Numbered from the stretch's first letter, positions 36,716 through 46,556 are shown. The stretch: DNA of 64,000 bases from Candidatus Tokpelaia sp. (GCF_008636115.1 NZ_QLZD01000018.1:1-64000); one strand, 5' to 3'. The notes: generated from the letters alone by a model not told the origin. A program made the numbers and translations.

Positions 36716-37147
36716 GAAGCGGGAAGGCCGCCAATATTGGCGGCAAAGGGGCGCTTGTACGCTTTTTGCCCGCCGGGCCGCGGCAGTCAGGCCGCAACCC
36801 GGAACAGTGGCCGCTTTAATTTTGCCCGGGATATAGCCAACCGGAGAAACGAGTCAAACCGCAGGGGTGCGCATGAGCCGTGCAAACAGCGCTTGGGGCC
36901 TGGCGGGCGGTGGGCGCGACAAAGAACAGGCGCGCGTGAGCTATGCAAAATACGGGGCACACCGCAATGTGCATAGGTCTTTGGCCAATTTTGGGTCGGA
37001 TATAGTTAATCAGAAAAATACGAAGCGAGCTGCGATACACCGAGGCATCAGGCGGCTTGACACTAAAATAGTGCCAATCAGGCCTTGAGGCTGTTGCCGG
37101 CCATATTATGCCCGGCCGGTTATGAAGGCGGCACCGTGTTTACCGGT
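36716..37147. other. intergenic region with two diverged direct repeats
   Basis: 432 bp with no convincing gene. Two related stretches are visible: GTGCGCATGAGCCGTGCAAA near 36865 and GCGCGCGTGAGCTATGCAAA near 36930, about 65 bp apart. A small RNA is possible but no promoter/terminator pair could be defined. Confidence 0.35.
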
Positions 37148-37510
37148 TCAGATTTTTCTTTCCTGCCCGCTTTTGCCGCGGTGAACCGGCGCCTTATCCG
37201 CTGCGGTTTGCGCTTCCTCAATCATTAAGAAGCGGCCGGCGCGCCATTGCTGCAATTTGCTGTTAATGGCATTGCGGACAAAAAAGCGCGCGGCCTCACT
37301 TTCATAATTTTCATCACGCAAGGCATCATAATCGGTATAAATATGGCGGATATAGGCGATAATGGTGAGCCAGACAGCTTTATCCGGCGGCAGATTACGC
37401 AAATGCTTTTGCGCTGCGCGGCTGCGAATAGCCTCGGCATCATAAAACGGCGCCTGCGGGATAAAACGGGCCACCGCTTTGGCAATGGCGCTTTGTCTTT
37501 TGCTGGTCAT
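37148..37510 (-). CDS. DUF2293 domain protein
   Basis: A 120-residue protein of the DUF2293 family, widespread and uncharacterised in rhizobia. Conserved stretches are AIAKAVARFIPQAPFYDAEAIR, HLRNLPPDKAVWLTIIAYIRHIYTDYDAL and SEAARFFVRNAIN. ATG 37510 was chosen over 37648 because the family alignment begins there and GGAAAT precedes it. It lies 104 bp downstream of the GH25 gene on the same strand. Confidence 0.85.
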   Translation of the reverse strand: MTSKRQSAIAKAVARFIPQAPFYDAEAIRSRAAQKHLRNLPPDKAVWLTIIAYIRHIYTDYDALRDENYESEAARFFVRNAINSKLQQWRAGRFLMIEEAQTAADKAPVHRGKSGQERKI

Positions 37511-37614
37511 ATTTCCGGAATTTCCTGCAAAATTTTGCCAAAAAGCAGGCCAGCGCCTGCAAAAGCAGGATATACTTGAAAGCCGGCGCTCAGATACACT
37601 TCTTCTCACCCGCT

Positions 37615-38589
37615 TTATGGCCTTATATGTTGCAGCCAGTCCTGCCACTGCCGGCCATTGCCGGCAAATACGCTAATATCGGCATCACCGACAATGCCGG
37701 GAACACGCCCTGTCCCCGTATATTGCCAAAACAGCCAAGGGTGGTTATTGTAGCGCGTATCGGGGTGATCGGCAACAGAACGCAGCCAGAAAGGATAAGT
37801 TCTGAAAATTCTCAAATTATTGTCATAGAAAAAATCTACTGTTGTATAAATAATCGGCTTTTTGCCGTAATATTTTTCTACCCCCTGCAGGAATATGCGC
37901 ATATCTTTATGCACCACTGCCGGGGCGGGGCGGCGGCGGCAAGTGGGGGATTTATGATTCCACTCTATATCCAGCACCGGCGGCAAGGCTGTTTTATCTT
38001 TCGGCACATTACGGATAAACCAGCGTAACTGGTCTTTGACCGGCCGGCAGAAATAATAAAAATGATAGGCACCGCGGGCAATGCCCGCCGCTTTGGCGCC
38101 CTGCCAGTTTTGGGCAAAATTAGGGTCGGTATGATCGCCGCCTTCCGTTGCCTTGATAAAGACAAAAGAAACATGGCCGCGCGCCATTGCTCCCCAATCA
38201 ATGGTTTTATTATGGCGCGAAATATCGGTGCCATGTATGGCATAATGCCACGGCTTGCGCCGGCTTAGCCAAATATGCGGCTTTCTGTCGCCAAAGCGGG
38301 GAAAGGCAGCGCTGCCTTCTACTCCCTGCATAAGAGAGAAGCCCGGCACCGGCCCGGCTGCTGCCTCCGGCGTAAAAACAGGCTTGGCTGTGGGCACAGC
38401 TACAGCTATGGGGGCAGAAATGGTCGATTGTGCCTGTCTTAACTTGTCTTGCGCGATAATAGCCGCTATCTGGCTGTCACCGGCGGCAGAATTATGGGCA
38501 AAGAGCACATTGCCGCCCGCCGGCAGAAGCAGGATACAAGTAAATTTCAGCCAATAAGGCTTTAAAAAAAACGAAAACGCAGGATTCAC
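37615..38589 (-). CDS. GH25 family lysozyme (muramidase), exported
   Basis: A 324-residue secreted muramidase. A signal peptide or anchor (about 10-30, LKFTCILLLPAGGNVLFAH) and a low-complexity linker precede the GH25 domain (about 115-320). Catalytic landmarks are HGTDISRHNKTIDW, FVFIKATEGG, PVLDIEWN (DxE) and the C-terminal WQYTGTGRVPGI. It cleaves the MurNAc-GlcNAc bond of peptidoglycan. The start is GTG 38589, with AAAGGTAAA upstream. Confidence 0.92.
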   Translation of the reverse strand: MNPAFSFFLKPYWLKFTCILLLPAGGNVLFAHNSAAGDSQIAAIIAQDKLRQAQSTISAPIAVAVPTAKPVFTPEAAAGPVPGFSLMQGVEGSAAFPRFGDRKPHIWLSRRKPWHYAIHGTDISRHNKTIDWGAMARGHVSFVFIKATEGGDHTDPNFAQNWQGAKAAGIARGAYHFYYFCRPVKDQLRWFIRNVPKDKTALPPVLDIEWNHKSPTCRRRPAPAVVHKDMRIFLQGVEKYYGKKPIIYTTVDFFYDNNLRIFRTYPFWLRSVADHPDTRYNNHPWLFWQYTGTGRVPGIVGDADISVFAGNGRQWQDWLQHIRP

Positions 38590-38700
38590 ACTTTACCTTT
38601 CCCGGGTACAATTACGGCATTGTCTCCTGGCCGAAAAGGGGATTATACTGCCTTGCGCTGTTTTAGAAAATAGCTGTATGAAGAATTTGGGCGATTCTTG

Positions 38701-39078
38701 ATGAAAAAAAATCGGAGCGGGCGGCTTTTGGGGCTGTTTATTATGGTACTACTCGCAATTAGCGGCGTTTTTTGGTTGTTTGGTCTTCCGGGCGGAATAT
38801 TGGATAGAGCAGCAAAGACAAATACCGGGCAGGCGGGTGGCATTGGCGGCCTTTCAGGGCAAGGGGCGGCGTCTAAATTGCCGGAATTGCCGCCGGTTTT
38901 TGCCCGCATGAGCGCGGTCAGGCGACAGCAGGTAATTGCGCAGGCGCAGCAAGATGCTGAGGCGGCGGCGCGCGCCGGCGGCCAGAGCGGGGCACAGGCC
39001 GCTATAGCCGGGCAAGCGGCAGCAGCAGCGGCGCAAAGAGCTTTTGCCCGGTCTTTTTCTCCTGGCGGTAAACCCTGA
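38701..39078 (+). CDS. small single-TM hypothetical protein
   Basis: A 125-residue protein: basic start, one membrane helix (LLGLFIMVLLAISGVFWLF) and a low-complexity Ala/Gln/Gly tail with ARMSAVRRQQVIAQAQQDAEAAAR. It lies just upstream of an amidase gene on the same strand and is divergent from the GH25 gene. Function unknown; co-transcription suggests a peptidoglycan link. Confidence 0.65.
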   Translation: MKKNRSGRLLGLFIMVLLAISGVFWLFGLPGGILDRAAKTNTGQAGGIGGLSGQGAASKLPELPPVFARMSAVRRQQVIAQAQQDAEAAARAGGQSGAQAAIAGQAAAAAAQRAFARSFSPGGKP

Positions 39079-39140
39079 AATTGCGGCTTAAAGATAAGAA
39101 ACGGGCCGAGCCTTGACTGCCCCGGGCGGGAGAAAAGCTG

Positions 39141-39944
39141 ATGACAGAGAATAGAGCCGGCAGGACAAAGGCGGCCGGGCACGGGCGATCGGCCTTTATG
39201 GCGGATTATGCCGGTGCCCAAATCCGCCCTTCGCCCAATTTTGACGACAGGCGGGCGGGCAGCCGGGTCTCTATGCTGATTATGCATTATACCGGCATGA
39301 AAACGGCAGAAGAGGCCGAACGCCGCCTGACCGACCCGCAATCTCAGGTTTCTGCGCATTATCTGGTGCGTGAAGACGGCGCAATAGTGCAATTTGTGCC
39401 CGAAAGCAAACGCGCCTGGCATGCGGGTGTGGCCTATTGGCGCGGTGAGCGCGATATAAATTCCTGCTCTATCGGCATTGAAATCGCTTATCCCGGTGCG
39501 CCGGCATTAAAGCCTTACCCTGCTGTGCAAATTGCCGGGCTAATTGCCCTGGCGCATAATATTCTCGCCCGCCATAAAGGTATAAAGCCGGCTTATATTT
39601 TGGCGCATAGCGATGTTGCGCCTGAGCGGAAAACTGACCCGGGAGAAAATTTTCCATGGCGAAAAATAGCACAGGCAGGCATTGGCCTTTATGTGCCGCC
39701 CAGCCCTGTCACAATGAATGGCGGCACTATTCTCGGCCTGGGGGCAAAAGGCCGGGCTGTTGCTGAGTTTCAGTCAAGGCTGGCGCATTACGGTTATAAT
39801 ATTTGTGTCAATGGGGTGTTTGACAAGCAGACGGAATGGGTGACACAAGCCTTTCAACGCCGGTTTCGCCGGCAAAAAGTGGACGGTTTAGCCGATATAT
39901 CAACGCTGAAAACCTTGGAGCGGCTGCTTGTCAGGCTGAAATAG
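39141..39944 (+). CDS. N-acetylmuramoyl-L-alanine amidase with peptidoglycan-binding domain
   Basis: A 267-residue AmpD/AmiD-type amidase. The Amidase_2 domain (about 35-180) has zinc ligands in MLIMHYTGM and ILAHSDVAPERKTDPG. A PG_binding_1 domain (about 205-265) contains GAKGRAVAEFQSRLAHYGY and VNGVFDKQTEWVTQAFQRRF. No signal peptide is visible, so it may act in the cytoplasm on recycled muropeptides, or leave by another route. ATG 39141; alternative ATG at residue 20. Confidence 0.92.
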   Translation: MTENRAGRTKAAGHGRSAFMADYAGAQIRPSPNFDDRRAGSRVSMLIMHYTGMKTAEEAERRLTDPQSQVSAHYLVREDGAIVQFVPESKRAWHAGVAYWRGERDINSCSIGIEIAYPGAPALKPYPAVQIAGLIALAHNILARHKGIKPAYILAHSDVAPERKTDPGENFPWRKIAQAGIGLYVPPSPVTMNGGTILGLGAKGRAVAEFQSRLAHYGYNICVNGVFDKQTEWVTQAFQRRFRRQKVDGLADISTLKTLERLLVRLK

Positions 39945-40210
39945 CCCATAGGCTTTATGCCGGATAATGTTATATTTTGGCAAAATTTCCCTCAGGCGGT
40001 TGCGGTTTTGCTGTCGCAGTTTTGGCCTTTTGCGCCAAAGGCGGCCAATTTCCGGATAAAATAGGCAATTTATGGTTTTTTAGCGCCGGCCTGTATTTCT
40101 TTTCGATTATGTTTTGACGCGGTTCCGCTTTTAGCGCGCTGTTATGGCAGGCCAATATAGCGGGGCCGGGGTTATTATGCGTTGAAAAGAAAATTGCGGG
40201 ATAAGCGAGT

Positions 40211-40909
40211 ATGACATATTTTTATTTAAAAAGCATAAAGGCGATTGCCCTGGTTGCCGGCCTGGCTGTTGCCGGATCGACTATGTCTGTTGCTGTTGCC
40301 GCGCCGCTGCATGAAGCCGGCGGCAATTTTACGGCCGGCAAAAGCGGGGCCAAATCTAAACGGCTGATAAATGGCAAAAACAGAAAGCAGATTGTAACAG
40401 CGCCGCGCGAAGCCGGGCAAAAAGACAAAGCGGCACCGGCAAAACGGGCGCCGCGCGGGGCAAGGGCGGCACGGCCGCAAAAGGCGGCGGCACAGGGTTT
40501 TTATTATTTGGGCAATGTGCAAAAGCCGCGTCCTTATGAAAAGGCTATTCACCATATGGCGCGGAAATATCATGTGCCGGAAGATTTGATTCACGCTGTG
40601 GTGCAGACGGAAAGCGGCTATAATTACCGCACACGCGGCGGTGTGGGCGAAATCGGCCTGATGCAGCTTCGCCCTGCCACGGCGCGGCTCCTGGGCTATA
40701 AAGGCTCTGTTCGCGGGCTTTATAATCCTGCAATCAATCTGGAATATGGCACGCGTTATCTGGCTCTGGCGCAAAATTTGAGCGGCGGCAATTTGTGCGG
40801 CACAGTGCTGAAATATAATGCCGGCCATGGAGCGCAACGCATGAATCCTGTCTCCTTCCGCTATTGCCAGAGGGTCAAGGCCTATTTATCCGCTGTCGGC
40901 TACCGTTAG
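40211..40909 (+). CDS. lytic transglycosylase, SLT domain
   Basis: A 232-residue exported lytic transglycosylase. Signal peptide (about 1-30, IALVAGLAVAGSTMSVAVAA), basic linker (31-105), SLT domain. The catalytic Glu is in VVQTESGYNYRT, followed by GEIGLMQLRPATARLLG and VLKYNAGHGA. It cuts glycan strands to 1,6-anhydro-MurNAc ends. Confidence 0.93.
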   Translation: MTYFYLKSIKAIALVAGLAVAGSTMSVAVAAPLHEAGGNFTAGKSGAKSKRLINGKNRKQIVTAPREAGQKDKAAPAKRAPRGARAARPQKAAAQGFYYLGNVQKPRPYEKAIHHMARKYHVPEDLIHAVVQTESGYNYRTRGGVGEIGLMQLRPATARLLGYKGSVRGLYNPAINLEYGTRYLALAQNLSGGNLCGTVLKYNAGHGAQRMNPVSFRYCQRVKAYLSAVGYR

Positions 40910-40914
40910 ACATA

Positions 40915-40968
40915 GCGCCTTGGGTTGGACAGGCTGGCCTGACAGACCAGTCTGTGGCGGCAAGGCGC
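40915..40968 (+). repeat. full-length palindromic element with perfect outer stem
   Basis: The best-formed intergenic copy (54 bp). Outer stem GCGCCTTG (40915-40922) / CAAGGCGC (40961-40968). Inner stem ACAGGCTGG / CCAGTCTGT (one G-T pair) encloses loop CCTGACAGA. GGTTGG and GGCGG form the internal bulge. It lies just after the transglycosylase stop, where it could act as a terminator-like hairpin. Confidence 0.9.
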
Positions 40969-41069
40969 AGGAGATAAGGCCGTGTTGAGAGATGGCGCGC
41001 ATTGGGGGGTGGCTGCGGCCGGAATGTTTACCTTGCCGGCCGCTGTTTTTTGCTTTATAGAGACAGGCT

Positions 41070-41456
41070 GTCAGTCGGCCGGGCAGCCGCGCCAGTCATA
41101 GGCCGAAAGGCGGCTGGTGAGGAAAGTCCGAGCTTCGCGGAAATACGGTGCCGGGTAATGCCCGGCGGGGGCGACCCCAGGGAAAGTGCCACAGAAAGCA
41201 AACCGCCTGGTTACAGGTAAGGGTGAAAGGGTAGGGTAAGAGCCTACCGCATTGCCGGTAACGGCAATGGCAGGGTAAACCCCGCCGGAAGCAAGACCGA
41301 ATAGGGATAGAAGCGCCTTTTGGCGCAGGCCGATTTCCGGGCCGCTATCCGGGTTGGTCGCATGAGGCATATGGTGACATATGTCCTAGAGGAATGGCTG
41401 CCAAACAGGGCGCTGAGGCGCTTTGTGAACAGAACTCGGCTTACAGGCCGGCTGAC
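41070..41456 (+). ncRNA. rnpB: RNase P RNA, bacterial type A
   Basis: The catalytic RNA that trims tRNA 5' ends. Helix P1 pairs GTCAGTCGGCC (41070-41080) with GGCCGGCTGAC (41446-41456). The universal GAGGAAAGTCC (41119-41129), CACAGAAA, GGTAAGGGTGAAA, GCAAGACCGAATA and the 3' AGAGGAATGGCTGCC with CAGAACTCGGCTTACAG are all present in order. Length of about 387 nt is normal. The ends are set from P1, with a few bases of uncertainty. A TTTATA at 41054-41059 is a possible -10. Confidence 0.96.
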
Positions 41457-41587
41457 CTTGTTTTCCTGTTTTACCGGTGCTGTTTTTGCTTGACAGCTTT
41501 GCCTGCCTGCTATTTGTTAAAATCTGTGGTGAAAACCGGCTTTTATAATAGTGCCGCCGGGGCTTTAACCCGGCAGGAGAAAACGGA

Positions 41588-42910
41588 GTGGCAGAGCAGG
41601 AAAAAAAGGCAAAACCGGCTTCATTAAGCCGGCGCACGCATGATAAAATGCAGGAAATCCTGGCAGGCGGCGGCTCTGTTCGCCGCCGGGGCGGTTTGCG
41701 CTCATTTTTTTTAATGTCAGGGCCGGCTGTTATTGCTGCTATTGCTTATGTTGATCCGGGCAATTTTTCTACCAATATTCAGGCCGGTGCCGGCTATGGC
41801 TACACGCTTTTATGGGTGGTATTGCTGGCTAATCTGGTAGCCATGCTGTTTCAGGCGCTGTCGGCCAGGCTGGGTATTGTAACCGGCGCCAATCTGGCCG
41901 AATTATGCCGCGATAATTTTCGCAGGCCGGTGGTTATGGCCATGTGGCTGGTCAGCGAAATAGCAGCCTGTGCGACTGATCTGGCTGAATTTCTCGGCGG
42001 TGCTATCGGCCTGTCGCTGCTGTTTCATCTGCCTTTGCTGGTCGGCATGGGCATAACGGCCATTATTACTTATGCTTTATTGCTGTTTGAACGCGGCGGC
42101 TTTCGCTCAATGGAGCTGCTTATCGGCCTGTTTCTGCTGATAATTTCCTTATGTTATTTGCTGGAAATGCTGGTGACCCCGGTGCAATGGGGGCAGGTGG
42201 GGATTCATGTCCTCAAGCCGGAAATCCCGGATAAACAGGCTTTGCTGATTGCTGTCGGCATTATTGGTGCCACAATTATGCCGCATGCGCTTTATCTGCA
42301 TTCCGGCCTGACACAAAACCGGGTCAAAACCGAAACTGCGGCGCAAAAGGCGCAGCTTATCCGCTTCTCCAATCGTGAGGTGGTGGTGGCGCTGGCGCTG
42401 GCCGGCATGGTGAATATGGCTATTCTCATTATGGCCGCCGGCGCTTTCCACCAGGGTCATCAAGACGTAGCCGAAATTGAAACCGCCTATCATACTTTAA
42501 CGCCGCTTTTGGGCAAAGCGGCGGCGGCGGCTTTTTTGCTGTCTTTGCTGATTTCGGGCATTTCCAGCTCTATTGTCGGCACAATGGCCGGGCAAATGAT
42601 TATGCAGGGTTTTGTCGGTTTTCATATTCCTGTCTGGCTGCGCCGCGTCATTACCATGATTCCCGCTTTTATTGTGGTCGGGCTGGGGGTTAACACAACT
42701 GAAGCGCTGGTAATAAGCCAGGTAGTGCTAAGTTTTGCCCTGCCGGTGCCGATGATTGCTCTATTACTGTTTACCCGCTCGCCGGCTATTATGGGAGTTT
42801 TTGCCAATAATATTTTTACCCAGCTTTTGGCCGTTGCTGCCGCGGCGCTGGTGCTGGGGTTGAATATTGTTCTCATCTGGCAGCAATTACGGCTGCCGCC
42901 GCATTGGTAA
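41588..42910 (+). CDS. mntH: Nramp-family divalent metal transporter
   Basis: A 440-residue MntH-type proton-coupled Mn2+/Fe2+ importer with eleven predicted helices. The metal-binding DPGN is in AYVDPGNFSTNIQAG and the MPH motif in TIMPHALYLHSGL. The AACATDLAEFLGGAIGLSLLF stretch is typical. The start is GTG 41588 with AGGAG 9-12 nt upstream. A TTGACA at 41490-41495 and a TATAAT at 41544-41549 upstream are candidate promoter pieces, not at ideal spacing to each other. No Mur/Fur box could be named. Confidence 0.93.
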   Translation: MAEQEKKAKPASLSRRTHDKMQEILAGGGSVRRRGGLRSFFLMSGPAVIAAIAYVDPGNFSTNIQAGAGYGYTLLWVVLLANLVAMLFQALSARLGIVTGANLAELCRDNFRRPVVMAMWLVSEIAACATDLAEFLGGAIGLSLLFHLPLLVGMGITAIITYALLLFERGGFRSMELLIGLFLLIISLCYLLEMLVTPVQWGQVGIHVLKPEIPDKQALLIAVGIIGATIMPHALYLHSGLTQNRVKTETAAQKAQLIRFSNREVVVALALAGMVNMAILIMAAGAFHQGHQDVAEIETAYHTLTPLLGKAAAAAFLLSLLISGISSSIVGTMAGQMIMQGFVGFHIPVWLRRVITMIPAFIVVGLGVNTTEALVISQVVLSFALPVPMIALLLFTRSPAIMGVFANNIFTQLLAVAAAALVLGLNIVLIWQQLRLPPHW

Positions 42911-43123
42911 ATTTTGCCGGGCGGCAATATTTCGTTAAAGATAATCAGGGATAATGACCGGGCGAGAGCATTTGTGTCGGCATTCCGGCTGTGTAACGGC
43001 AAAGCAGGCATTAAAAGCCGGGCGAGCAATGCCGGTAGTGGTGTTGTGTGATGATTTGTATCGAGTTCCTGCCAGGCCACTTGTTACAGGCAGGCCTGGT
43101 GGCGTTCATAAGCGGGGTTGCTC

Positions 43124-44218
43124 ATGACAAAAAATAAAGCGGCTGTGGCGGCAGCCGTGCCGGCGGCGCATATTCCCGTTATGCTGGCTGAAGTGCTGGC
43201 GGCTCTGGCCGCTCAGCCGGCCAGAGCGGAGGCGGACACAAAAGACAAAAGCGCCGCTCTGGCAGGCTTGCACATTATTGACGGCACATTTGGCAATGGC
43301 GGTTATTCCCGCGCTTTTTTGGCAGCAGGGGCGGACGTGCTGGGGCTGGATCGCGACCCGCAAGCCGTGCGGGTCGGCCGGCAACTGGCTGAGGCTAATA
43401 GCGGGCATTTTGCTATTATTGAAACAGAATTTTCAAAGCTTGATAAAGCGGCACAGGCTGCGGGCTTTGCTCCGGTTGATGCGGTGGTGCTGGATATTGG
43501 CGTCTCTTCCATGCAGATAGATGAGGCGCAGCGCGGCTTTTCCTTCCGCCGGGACGGGCCGTTGGATATGCGTATGTCGGGGCGGGGGGTGAGCGCGGCG
43601 GCGGCTGTCAATAGCCTGAAAAGCGGTGATCTGGCGCGCATTTTTCACTTTTACGGCGAAGAGCGCCATGCCGGCCGCATTGCCCGCATGATTGAGCGGC
43701 GCCGCGCTGATAAAGCTTTTACCACGACTTTGGAGCTGGCGCAGGCGGTAGAGGCAATGGGCCTGCACCGATATGAGAAAATTCATGCAGCCACGCGTAT
43801 TTTTCAGGCTTTGCGCATTTATGTTAATGATGAGCTGGGCGAGCTGGCGCGCGCTTTATTCGCGGCAGAGAGAGTGTTGCGCGCCGGCGGCTGCCTGGCA
43901 GTTGTCACTTTTCATTCGCTGGAAGATCGCATAGTCAAACGTTTTTTTGCCAGTCGCGCCGGTGAGCGCCCGGCTTCGCGCCATTTGCCGGCAAAAACTT
44001 TGCGTGAGGCCGCCTTTACGCCGCTATTTAAGGGGGCAAAACCGGCAAGCCCGGCTGAGGTCGCGCAAAATCCGCGTGCCCGCTCAGCCAGATTGCGCGC
44101 CGGCCTGCGCACGCAAAGCCCGCCGCTGCCGGCGGATTTCAGTATTTTCGGTCTGCCGGAATTGCCGGTTTTAGCCGCGCAAAAGCTTAATAATTGTCTG
44201 GCAGGAGGGCAGATATGA
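43124..44218 (+). CDS. rsmH: 16S rRNA (cytosine1402-N4)-methyltransferase
   Basis: A 364-residue SAM-dependent methyltransferase (MraW). Landmarks: [71 protein letters not shown] and [16 protein letters not shown]. It opens the dcw cluster. mraZ, usually just upstream, is absent from 42911-43123, which has a CCAGGCC/GGCCTGG hairpin at 43072-43099. ATG 43124 chosen over TTG 43118. The stop overlaps ftsL (ATGA). Confidence 0.95.
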   Translation: MTKNKAAVAAAVPAAHIPVMLAEVLAALAAQPARAEADTKDKSAALAGLHIIDGTFGNGGYSRAFLAAGADVLGLDRDPQAVRVGRQLAEANSGHFAIIETEFSKLDKAAQAAGFAPVDAVVLDIGVSSMQIDEAQRGFSFRRDGPLDMRMSGRGVSAAAAVNSLKSGDLARIFHFYGEERHAGRIARMIERRRADKAFTTTLELAQAVEAMGLHRYEKIHAATRIFQALRIYVNDELGELARALFAAERVLRAGGCLAVVTFHSLEDRIVKRFFASRAGERPASRHLPAKTLREAAFTPLFKGAKPASPAEVAQNPRARSARLRAGLRTQSPPLPADFSIFGLPELPVLAAQKLNNCLAGGQI

Positions 44219-44838
44219 CTCTTTTCCGCACCAGCGATATTATAATGGTTTTGCTCATGTTGTGCACGGCTTTCTGGACTTATGAAATAAAATATGAAGC
44301 GCAAAAGCGCTATCAGGAAGTGCGCAGCCTGGAGCGTAAAATAGAAATAGAGCAGGATACGGCCGCTTTACTGCGCGCCCGCTGGGCACTGGCAACAGAG
44401 CCGGCGCGGCTACAGCGCCTGGCAGAACATTATCATGACGCTTTGCAGCTGCAACTGATTGAGCCGCGGCAGATTGTGACACTGGAGGCTGTGCCGCCGC
44501 GTTTGCCGGACGCAATAGAAATAGCTATTAGAGACAGTGAGGCTATAATCGGCAAAAATGCCGTGCCCCAAGGCAAAACCAGGGCAGATAATCTGGATAT
44601 GACAGCGACAGGCAGTGTGCCGCCTACAGGCCGCAACAAGGCCGACAAAACGGCAAGGCAAAGGAAAGAGGCCACTGCCGAAACAGCAAAAATCGGGGCG
44701 GAATATAAAAATCAGCTCAGCCGGCCGCCTTATATTATACCGGGCAAGGCCGCTGCGCCCGGGACAGGCCAGCCTGTGGCCGGCGGCGGGCGCACAACAG
44801 AAAACGCGCCTGAGGCGGCAGGAGGCAAAGCATTATGA
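44215..44838 (+). CDS. ftsL: cell division protein FtsL, with extended C-terminus
   Basis: A 207-residue bitopic protein. Helix about 5-25 ([24 protein letters not shown]) then a short coiled coil with [21 protein letters not shown], the FtsL signature of rhizobia. FtsL joins FtsB/FtsQ and activates FtsWI. Typical alphaproteobacterial FtsL is about 120-130 residues; the tail from about 125 is low-complexity and contains a palindromic element read as [16 protein letters not shown] precedes ATG 44215. Overlaps both neighbours by ATGA. Confidence 0.88.
   Translation: MTLFRTSDIIMVLLMLCTAFWTYEIKYEAQKRYQEVRSLERKIEIEQDTAALLRARWALATEPARLQRLAEHYHDALQLQLIEPRQIVTLEAVPPRLPDAIEIAIRDSEAIIGKNAVPQGKTRADNLDMTATGSVPPTGRNKADKTARQRKEATAETAKIGAEYKNQLSRPPYIIPGKAAAPGTGQPVAGGGRTTENAPEAAGGKAL
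44754..44794 (+). repeat. palindromic element copy inside ftsL
   Basis: 41 bp with outer stem TGCGCCCG (44754-44761) / CGGGCGCA (44787-44794) around GGACAGGCCAGCCTGTGGCC. The outer stem differs from the copies at 40915 and 51452 yet is fully complementary. Read in the third frame as GTGQPVAGG. Short form without stop. Confidence 0.88.
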
Positions 44839-46556
44839 GATTTTGGCCGTTTGGGAAAAAAACTGCCGCAATCAGGCAAAAATCGGCTGCGCGCCTGCAA
44901 ACCGGGTTTAAAAGCCGCCTGGGTTTTACTTTTGTCATATTTTGCTGCCTTTACGGCGCTATTGCCGCCAAGCTGATTTATTATGGCCGAGCAGGCGGCG
45001 AAATAGCCGAGGCCAAGGCGCCGCCGGCGCCGGAGAGCCAGGCGCGCCCCGATATTATTGACCGTAATGGTTTGCTGCTGGCAACCGATATTAAAACCTG
45101 GTCGCTGTTTGCCGAGCCGCGCCGTATTATTGATATTGGTGAGACAATAGATTTATTGGCCGGGGTTTTGCCGCAAATGAACCGGCATGAAATAACCGCG
45201 CGACTGGAGCGGCGCAACGGCTTTGCCTGGGTTGCGCGCGGCTTGAGCGCCCGGCAAAAAGCAGAGGTGATGGCCCTTGGTATTCCCGGCCTGGGGTTCC
45301 AGACGGAAACGCGGCGTTTTTACCCGGGCGGGGCGGCAGCCGCGCATATATTAGGCTTTGTCAATATTGACAATCAGGGCATTGCCGGCATGGAAAAATA
45401 TATTGACGAAGCCGGTCTTGGCGCTTTGCGCAAGGCCGGGCTGGCCGCGCCCGCGGCACTGGAGCCGGTAGCGCTTGCCATTGATATGCGGGTGCAGGCG
45501 GTTGTGCATGATGAGGTGGCCAAAACCATGGCGCGTTACCGGGCCGAGGCTGCCGGTGCCGTGGTGCTGAAAGTGGATACGGGCGAGGTTATGGCCATGG
45601 TTTCCATGCCGGATTTTAACCCTAACCGCCCGGTTGAAGCTTTGCAAAAAGACCGGCTGAACCGCATAACCGCCGGCACATTTGAAATGGGCTCCAGCAT
45701 TAAAAGCTTCACCACGGCTATGGCGCTGGATTCCGGCAAATTTCGCCTGGATAGCAAGGTTGACGCTTCACGTCCGTTACGTTTTGGTTCGCAGCAGATT
45801 AAAGATTTTCACGGCAAATATCGGCCGCTGACAGTGGAGGAGGTTTTTCGCTTTTCCTCCAATATCGGCTCAGGCAAAGAGGCAGAGGCTGTCGGCATTA
45901 GCGGCCATCGCGCTTTTTTAAAGCGTCTGGGCCTGCTGACCCGCATGCAGACACAATTACCTGAAGTGGCTGAGCCTTTTTCGCCGCGTGTATGGAAAAA
46001 GGTGAATTCGGCCACTATTTCCTTTGGTCACGGTTTTGCCACCACCCCTATGCAAACAGCAATCGGCGTGGCCGCGCTGGTAAATGGCGGCTTTTTGCTG
46101 CCGCCCAGTTTTTTGCCAGTGTCAAAAGCGGCGGCTGAAGCTGGTAAACAGCAGGTGGTTGCGGCAGAGACTGTGCGCGATATGCGCTATCTTTACAAGC
46201 GCAATGCCGATATAGGCACCGGCCGGCGCGGTGCGGTTGACGGTTACCGGGTCGGCGGTAAAACCGGCACGGCCGAAAAGGTGATTAACGGTCGCTATTC
46301 CAAGGGCAAGAATTTTAACTCTTTTATTGCCGCTTTTCCTATGGATAAGCCCGCTTATGTGGTATTGACCATTGTTGACGACCCAAAGCCGGCAGCGGGA
46401 GAATATTCTACCACGGCAGCGTTTAATGCGGCGCCGCTGGCCGCCGGCATTATTCGCCGTTCGGCAACATTTCTGGGTGTTTTGCCGGATTTCACGGCGC
46501 AAAACATGCCGATACAAATAGCCGATATAGAGCCGGCCCGGCTGAGGCGCCGGTAA
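44835..46556 (+). CDS. ftsI: septal peptidoglycan transpeptidase FtsI (PBP3)
   Basis: A 573-residue class B penicillin-binding protein. Cytoplasmic start, anchor helix (about 32-52), pedestal domain (RPDIIDRNGLLLATDI, ARGLSARQKAEV), transpeptidase domain with SxxK in EMGSSIKSFTTAM, SxN in RFSSNIGSGK and KTG in GGKTGTAEKV. It crosslinks septal murein with FtsW. ATGA overlap with ftsL. Normal length. Confidence 0.96.
   Translation: MRFWPFGKKTAAIRQKSAARLQTGFKSRLGFTFVIFCCLYGAIAAKLIYYGRAGGEIAEAKAPPAPESQARPDIIDRNGLLLATDIKTWSLFAEPRRIIDIGETIDLLAGVLPQMNRHEITARLERRNGFAWVARGLSARQKAEVMALGIPGLGFQTETRRFYPGGAAAAHILGFVNIDNQGIAGMEKYIDEAGLGALRKAGLAAPAALEPVALAIDMRVQAVVHDEVAKTMARYRAEAAGAVVLKVDTGEVMAMVSMPDFNPNRPVEALQKDRLNRITAGTFEMGSSIKSFTTAMALDSGKFRLDSKVDASRPLRFGSQQIKDFHGKYRPLTVEEVFRFSSNIGSGKEAEAVGISGHRAFLKRLGLLTRMQTQLPEVAEPFSPRVWKKVNSATISFGHGFATTPMQTAIGVAALVNGGFLLPPSFLPVSKAAAEAGKQQVVAAETVRDMRYLYKRNADIGTGRRGAVDGYRVGGKTGTAEKVINGRYSKGKNFNSFIAAFPMDKPAYVVLTIVDDPKPAAGEYSTTAAFNAAPLAAGIIRRSATFLGVLPDFTAQNMPIQIADIEPARLRRR

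Noticed and set aside
36867-37088. ORF of 73 codons in the gap after ettA
   Set aside because: No clear SD or motifs; the opposite strand is also open. Probably chance in GC-rich sequence.
38643-39422. 259-codon minus-strand ORF
   Set aside because: It is antisense to the small TM protein and the amidase gene, which both have clear features.
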